Positions 58,723 to 64,000 of a stretch of DNA of 64,000 nucleotides are shown in pieces (the first letter of the stretch is position 1; each line of letters begins with the position of its first letter). The notes beneath the pieces were generated by a model, which worked only from the letters and a program-made list of their open reading frames with translations, made no database searches and was not told the origin of the DNA. The stretch covers positions 1,354,128 to 1,418,127 of the forward strand of contig SCFE01000084.1 of assembly GCA_004352715.1 (NCBI GenBank). The letters run 5' to 3'. A program made the translations under genes and the position numbers. The DNA comes from Hofstenia miamia. Its lineage: Eukaryota > Xenacoelomorpha > Acoela.

Positions 58723-59722
58723 NNNNNNNNNNNNNNNNNNNNNNNNNNNNNNNNNNNNNNNNNNNNNNNNNNNNNNNNNNNNNNNNNNNNNNNNNNNNNN
58801 NNNNNNNNNNNNNNNNNNNNNNNNNNNNNNNNNNNNNNNNNNNNNNNNNNNNNNNNNNNNNNNNNNNNNNNNNNNNNNNNNNNNNNNNNNNNNNNNNNNN
58901 NNNNNNNNNNNNNNNNNNNNNNNNNNNNNNNNNNNNNNNNNNNNNNNNNNNNNNNNNNNNNNNNNNNNNNNNNNNNNNNNNNNNNNNNNNNNNNNNNNNN
59001 NNNNNNNNNNNNNNNNNNNNNNNNNNNNNNNNNNNNNNNNNNNNNNNNNNNNNNNNNNNNNNNNNNNNNNNNNNNNNNNNNNNNNNNNNNNNNNNNNNNN
59101 NNNNNNNNNNNNNNNNNNNNNNNNNNNNNNNNNNNNNNNNNNNNNNNNNNNNNNNNNNNNNNNNNNNNNNNNNNNNNNNNNNNNNNNNNNNNNNNNNNNN
59201 NNNNNNNNNNNNNNNNNNNNNNNNNNNNNNNNNNNNNNNNNNNNNNNNNNNNNNNNNNNNNNNNNNNNNNNNNNNNNNNNNNNNNNNNNNNNNNNNNNNN
59301 NNNNNNNNNNNNNNNNNNNNNNNNNNNNNNNNNNNNNNNNNNNNNNNNNNNNNNNNNNNNNNNNNNNNNNNNNNNNNNNNNNNNNNNNNNNNNNNNNNNN
59401 NNNNNNNNNNNNNNNNNNNNNNNNNNNNNNNNNNNNNNNNNNNNNNNNNNNNNNNNNNNNNNNNNNNNNNNNNNNNNNNNNNNNNNNNNNNNNNNNNNNN
59501 NNNNNNNNNNNNNNNNNNNNNNNNNNNNNNNNNNNNNNNNNNNNNNNNNNNNNNNNNNNNNNNNNNNNNNNNNNNNNNNNNNNNNNNNNNNNNNNNNNNN
59601 NNNNNNNNNNNNNNNNNNNNNNNNNNNNNNNNNNNNNNNNNNNNNNNNNNNNNNNNNNNNNNNNNNNNNNNNNNNNNNNNNNNNNNNNNNNNNNNNNNNN
59701 NNNNNNNNNNNNNNNNNNNNNN
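58723..59722. other. Assembly gap (exactly 1000 N)
   Basis: Fixed-size placeholder; it cuts the 5' side of copy C. Confidence 1.
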
Positions 59723-59810
59723 ATTGCTGACTCTCAAAACAGGCAAAGCTTCCTTTACACGCTGTATTTGTTTTTTGTAAATTAATCTCATTGATGGAAG
59801 GTGGTATTGA

Positions 59811-61291
59811 TCATTCATGAACAACCATAATGTGTTCAGAAAACAATTTCTCGTTATGGAAAAATAATTTGCATTCTGTGCAAAGATACACCCGTGATTT
59901 TTTATGTCTCCTAATTATATGACCTTCTAATGCATGGGTTTTTGGGCTAGTATAAGTACAATGAGCGCATTGAAAAATGAGGGGCTGACCAACACTGCTT
60001 GTTGAACTAAATTTAAAAAGTTTCAGAAATGTGAATGGACACTTATTTAAAGAGCGGTACGCATTGGGAAAAAAATATTTTACATTGGGAACAGCTTACT
60101 TAACGTAAAAAACAGTTTCAAAAATTTCTTTATAAAACATTAAAAATATCAATTACTAAATTTCGAACAAGAGATTAACACATGTTGATTCGTATAAAAT
60201 AAATTAACAATAACAATCAAGGAAAAACCATTGGTGTTTAATATACATTTTTGGAGAATATAAACAATTGAATAAAAAATATCTAGCATTAAATAAATAT
60301 GTGTGAAAGATATAAACACACGCTGTGTAAAATAATAATTCTCTACGCTTAATAATAATCTCCATTTTTAATTAAAAACATGTAGAGATGAAAACACATT
60401 GTAAAATAAAATTAATAGCAATGCACACACTGTAATTAATCACAAACTATACACAACTCATGAAATTAATAACTCTTTCATAAATAAAATTCTAATTCAT
60501 TAGAAAAATACATGAAACTTGCTACTTTTACGAACATTTGTAATTAAGTGNNNNNNNTAATAATCTCCATTTTTAATTAAAAACATGTAGAGATGAAAAC
60601 ACATTGTAAAATAAAATTAATAGCAATGCACACACTGTAATTAATCACAAACTATACACAACTCATGAAATTAATAACTCTTTCATAAATAAAATTCTAA
60701 TTCATTAGAAAAATACATGAAACTTGCTACTTTTACGAACATTTGTAATTAAGTGAGGTATACACTTAAATGAAAAAGATAATTACATCATATCTCGCAA
60801 AGTTCTACTATCTAGTTACTTGTTTGAGAGAAAGTGTATATTATGTGTAAAGTATACGCCTATTGCTAATTGACATTTAATAAACATAAATTTCGAATAA
60901 TAAGACAAACTCACGGAATATCATTGTTGATTGTAGATGTAGAGGTGTTTGGTTCAGCACCAGCTCCAAACTGGTTATCGTCATATTTCGCCATGATTTG
61001 ATCAACATGGGCTTCAAAGTTTTCCGACCATTCCTAAATATTCCATTGTAGTTGAATTCATTTGTTCGGATGATATGTCAAAGCTAAAAATATAATTTTA
61101 AGGAAAATATATTTCAAAGCTAAAAATATAATTTTAAACAATGTATAAAAATATTAATAATAATAAATAATCACTTACATCTCCATGTCAAAGGAAACAT
61201 CGAGTTCATCCCTATAGAGATTCGCTTCTATAATTTCAGTAAACTGAGAGTTCCACTGAGAAATTAATTCTTGTGGGTTTGAAAAAGACAT
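59811..61291 (-). CDS. Probable three-exon gene for a small C2H2 zinc-finger protein
   Basis: The only likely host gene. Exon 1 (61291-61179) starts MSFSNPQELISQWNSQ and ends at a GTAAGT donor. Exon 2 (about 61083-60915, after TTTTTAG) contains WSENFEAHVDQIMAKYDD and ends at GTGAGT. Exon 3 (60006-59811, after AATTTAG) has two zinc fingers: C-x2-C-x12-H-x4-H from CAHCTYTSPKTHAL and again from CTECKLFFHNEKLF, then a TGA. Exons 2 and 3 join in phase. Exon 1 to exon 2 does not: using 61083, the frame hits TGA at 61014-61016, one base out of register with the later exon 2 frame. An acceptor at 61033 (TTTAG) is an alternative, also in the wrong phase. A one-base assembly error near 61033 would fix it. 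Likely DNA- or RNA-binding. The intron before exon 3 contains the duplicated gap flanks. Confidence 0.5.
60353..60755. repeat. 198-bp identical flanks around a 7-N gap
   Basis: 60353-60550 and 60558-60755 are the same sequence separated only by seven N (60551-60557). This is an unmerged contig overlap, inside the last intron of the zinc-finger gene. Confidence 0.95.
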
Positions 61292-61473
61292 TTTTAAAAT
61301 ACGTTGAAATGAAACAAGACTGATTATGGCAAAATTCAATAATTGAATGAATAAATTTCTTTGATAAGCAGCGCTAAAATAAATTGATTGACAGACGAAA
61401 AGTTCACCAATGTTTTTATTTACATACTGTCTTCAAACATCCTCATAAATATTCGCTTATCACTTTCCAACAA

Positions 61474-62473
61474 NNNNNNNNNNNNNNNNNNNNNNNNNNN
61501 NNNNNNNNNNNNNNNNNNNNNNNNNNNNNNNNNNNNNNNNNNNNNNNNNNNNNNNNNNNNNNNNNNNNNNNNNNNNNNNNNNNNNNNNNNNNNNNNNNNN
61601 NNNNNNNNNNNNNNNNNNNNNNNNNNNNNNNNNNNNNNNNNNNNNNNNNNNNNNNNNNNNNNNNNNNNNNNNNNNNNNNNNNNNNNNNNNNNNNNNNNNN
61701 NNNNNNNNNNNNNNNNNNNNNNNNNNNNNNNNNNNNNNNNNNNNNNNNNNNNNNNNNNNNNNNNNNNNNNNNNNNNNNNNNNNNNNNNNNNNNNNNNNNN
61801 NNNNNNNNNNNNNNNNNNNNNNNNNNNNNNNNNNNNNNNNNNNNNNNNNNNNNNNNNNNNNNNNNNNNNNNNNNNNNNNNNNNNNNNNNNNNNNNNNNNN
61901 NNNNNNNNNNNNNNNNNNNNNNNNNNNNNNNNNNNNNNNNNNNNNNNNNNNNNNNNNNNNNNNNNNNNNNNNNNNNNNNNNNNNNNNNNNNNNNNNNNNN
62001 NNNNNNNNNNNNNNNNNNNNNNNNNNNNNNNNNNNNNNNNNNNNNNNNNNNNNNNNNNNNNNNNNNNNNNNNNNNNNNNNNNNNNNNNNNNNNNNNNNNN
62101 NNNNNNNNNNNNNNNNNNNNNNNNNNNNNNNNNNNNNNNNNNNNNNNNNNNNNNNNNNNNNNNNNNNNNNNNNNNNNNNNNNNNNNNNNNNNNNNNNNNN
62201 NNNNNNNNNNNNNNNNNNNNNNNNNNNNNNNNNNNNNNNNNNNNNNNNNNNNNNNNNNNNNNNNNNNNNNNNNNNNNNNNNNNNNNNNNNNNNNNNNNNN
62301 NNNNNNNNNNNNNNNNNNNNNNNNNNNNNNNNNNNNNNNNNNNNNNNNNNNNNNNNNNNNNNNNNNNNNNNNNNNNNNNNNNNNNNNNNNNNNNNNNNNN
62401 NNNNNNNNNNNNNNNNNNNNNNNNNNNNNNNNNNNNNNNNNNNNNNNNNNNNNNNNNNNNNNNNNNNNNNNNN
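61474..62473. other. Assembly gap (exactly 1000 N)
   Basis: Fixed-size placeholder between the zinc-finger gene and an LTR element's 3' end. Confidence 1.
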
Positions 62474-62474
62474 G

Positions 62475-62750
62475 ATAGCAATAAAGGGCATGAAACTCTA
62501 CAAGAAACATTACGAGATATTCAATGAGAAACTAAACAAATTACATAGTATGTGCACAATAGCAAAATCTCTAAAGAACCCGTCGTTTTTGAGGCACAAG
62601 AAGATGCTAACTACAGAAAAAGACGTTGTGCTAAAAATCACTAAAGATGAAGCATACAAAAACATTACGTGGGAAATGAAAGAAGCTAGCGAGATAATTA
62701 AAAAGGCGGCCAAAATGGTACATGGAGAAAGAGTGGTCATCCTTAATTAG
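62475..62750 (+). CDS. C-terminal end of an ORF of an LTR element, partial
   Basis: Open from the gap edge through MKLYKKHYEIFNEKLNKLH to a TAG at 62748-62750. It is Lys/Glu-rich and likely helical, with a segment EMKEASEIIKKAAKMVHGE near the end. It lies 17 bp before the 3' LTR, where the last ORF of an LTR retrotransposon normally ends. It does not resemble the tail of the Gypsy copy at 47210-47425, so the element may belong to another subgroup or carry an extra ORF. I cannot name the domain. Confidence 0.5.
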   Translation: MAIKGMKLYKKHYEIFNEKLNKLHSMCTIAKSLKNPSFLRHKKMLTTEKDVVLKITKDEAYKNITWEMKEASEIIKKAAKMVHGERVVILN

Positions 62751-62752
62751 CT

Positions 62753-62767
62753 AAGCTGGAGGCGGAG
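62753..62767 (+). promoter_or_regulatory. Polypurine tract
   Basis: AAGCTGGAGGCGGAG, purine-rich, directly precedes the LTR start TGTGACATAATCC. This is the expected primer site for plus-strand DNA synthesis. Confidence 0.75.
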
Positions 62768-64000
62768 TGTGACATAATCCATCAAACTATCATGATTGGT
62801 CAAGATGAGAGAAAGGGATGAAGGAAACAAAGACTGAAATTATTAATATTGATTATAATGATTAAAATGTAAATCATGATAGGATTGATTATTTTCACTT
62901 TGTAAATGTTTTGTGCAATTATATCTAAAATTATGCTCAATGGTATTTTGACAAAACGAAAGATGGTCAAGCAGCATAGTCAAATTAAAGCTGATGTTGT
63001 GTAAAATTAGCAGAAATATTAAGTGAGGGAAAAACTGTAAACAAGAAAGATTAACAGGTACTAGTCAAGTATTTAGTTGTTTAATACCAAGTGCTATAAA
63101 TATACTNNNNNNNNNNNNNNNNNNNNNNNNNNNNNNNNNNNNNNNNNNNNNNNNNNNNNNNNNNNNNNNNNNNNNNNNNNNNNNNNNNNNNNNNNNNNNN
63201 NNNNNNNNNNNNNNNNNNNNNNNNNNNNNNNNNNNNNNNNNNNNNNNNNNNNNNNNNNNNNNNNNNNNNNNNNNNNNNNNNNNNNNNNNNNNNNNNNNNN
63301 NNNNNNNNNNNNNNNNNNNNNNNNNNNNTTGTTTAATACCAAGTGCTATAAATATACTGAACATGATGTAATTAATGATGAACAAATCTACTTTGGATTT
63401 ATTTTCTCTTGTCAGGTTATTTTATATATTCTGATGGAAAGCTAAAACATCTACGAGCTAGGGTAATTGTATGGTGGTTCCCACATCCAGTTAAAGGTAT
63501 GCTGGAGCAGCCTCCTAATAGCTATTCCACAGCAGGGAGGGCGACACCTGTAGTTACCTGGTGTGCTCTTAGGTTACAGATAGGTATAGGAGTTTTTTAC
63601 CGTTATAGCTTTCCTGATTGTCATTGCTTGTCTGATATTATTATCACAGCCTGTAGGTTTTACATGTCAATCCTTTTATTGATGAACTCACGTTATTTAT
63701 TACATTCATTATGCCTCATGATGATTGATGATTTAACAGTGTTTACACTTAGACAGTTATTACGATTGTATCTCTATATTCTATTACACAGTTTATTTAA
63801 TAGTCATTACATGTTGCTTGATGTTTTATATGGTAGACCCCTGGCCGACTTCTCGGTATCATTTTCCGTTGACTGCATTGATTGTTTACATGTATCAAGG
63901 GCTATTAGATATTTCTATATATGTAGGTTTATTACATGTAGGGCCTCATAAGAAGCTATTCCAGCAGCAAGGTTGCACCACTTCATTTATTGCATCAGTT
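62768..64000 (+). mobile_element. 3' LTR, family 1, cut by window edge
   Basis: Starts TGTGACATAATCCATCAA and follows the family through GTGGTTCCCACATCC, GCTGGAGCAGCCTCC and ATTGATTGTTTACATG. By comparison with 26766-28051 some 370 bp remain beyond the window. A 222-base N gap (63107-63328) is flanked by the same 30 bp on each side. ORFs such as 63409-63951 lie in the LTR and are not conserved. Confidence 0.85.
63107..63328. other. Assembly gap (222 N) with 30-bp identical flanks
   Basis: 63077-63106 and 63329-63358 are identical, so the contigs overlap and the gap length is not real. In other family members this site has no extra sequence. Confidence 0.9.

Noticed and set aside
63409-63951. 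180-codon ORF near the right edge
   Set aside because: It is wholly within the 3' LTR and is not conserved in the solo LTRs at 26766 or 31369.
1-64000. CRISPR arrays, bacterial operons, rRNA or tRNA genes
   Set aside because: No regular spacer arrays, no ribosomal RNA blocks and no convincing tRNA box sequences were seen; content is eukaryotic transposon-rich DNA.

Overview
This window is AT-rich eukaryotic DNA, most likely from an invertebrate animal. The evidence is canonical GT-AG intron signals, long (TA)n microsatellites, and a wide mix of retrotransposons and cut-and-paste transposons with almost no host coding sequence. I cannot name the species. It reads as draft scaffold sequence: three N runs are exactly 1000 bases, other N runs have variable sizes, and several gaps are flanked by identical sequence.

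Layout. 1-2810: two head-to-tail decayed copies (minus strand) of an unrecognised repetitive protein gene; a third copy lies at 57134-58722. 5506-11174: a solo LTR, a duplicated block of about 1.85 kb, a palindrome-rich short element and a decayed mariner-type transposon. 17390-19545: a 5'-truncated non-LTR retrotransposon. 22690-24060: a decayed ORF, possibly SGNH-like. 24110-28055: LTR-type repeats. 29670-37320: a dead Ty1/copia element, itself invaded by another repeat, a solo LTR and an hAT element. 37424-40330: a Tc1-type element with IR/DR-like left end, invaded by the palindromic element and by a solo LTR. 40914-47430: a Ty3/Gypsy element with 5' LTR, gag, protease, RNase H and integrase, but without the polymerase palm and part of the integrase core. 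47600-54951: two piggyBac-type elements, one with both ends and TTAA target duplications. 59811-61291: a probable small host gene (minus strand, three exons) ending in two C2H2 zinc fingers. 62475-64000: the 3' end of another LTR element, with polypurine tract and start of its 3' LTR.

The dominant theme is one LTR family (about 1.26-1.29 kb, TG...CA ends, 4-bp target duplications). It occurs as solo LTRs on both strands, as the 5' LTR of the Gypsy copy, and as a 3' LTR at the right edge. The nested insertions give a relative history: copia is older than the hAT, the repeat and the LTR found inside it, and Tc1 is older than its LTR. Nothing here forms an operon or defence system. The strongest candidates for novelty are the repetitive protein family that shares one internal stop codon, the LTR family and its target pattern, the palindromic short element, and the small zinc-finger gene. 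Several apparent tandem duplications are probably assembly artefacts.
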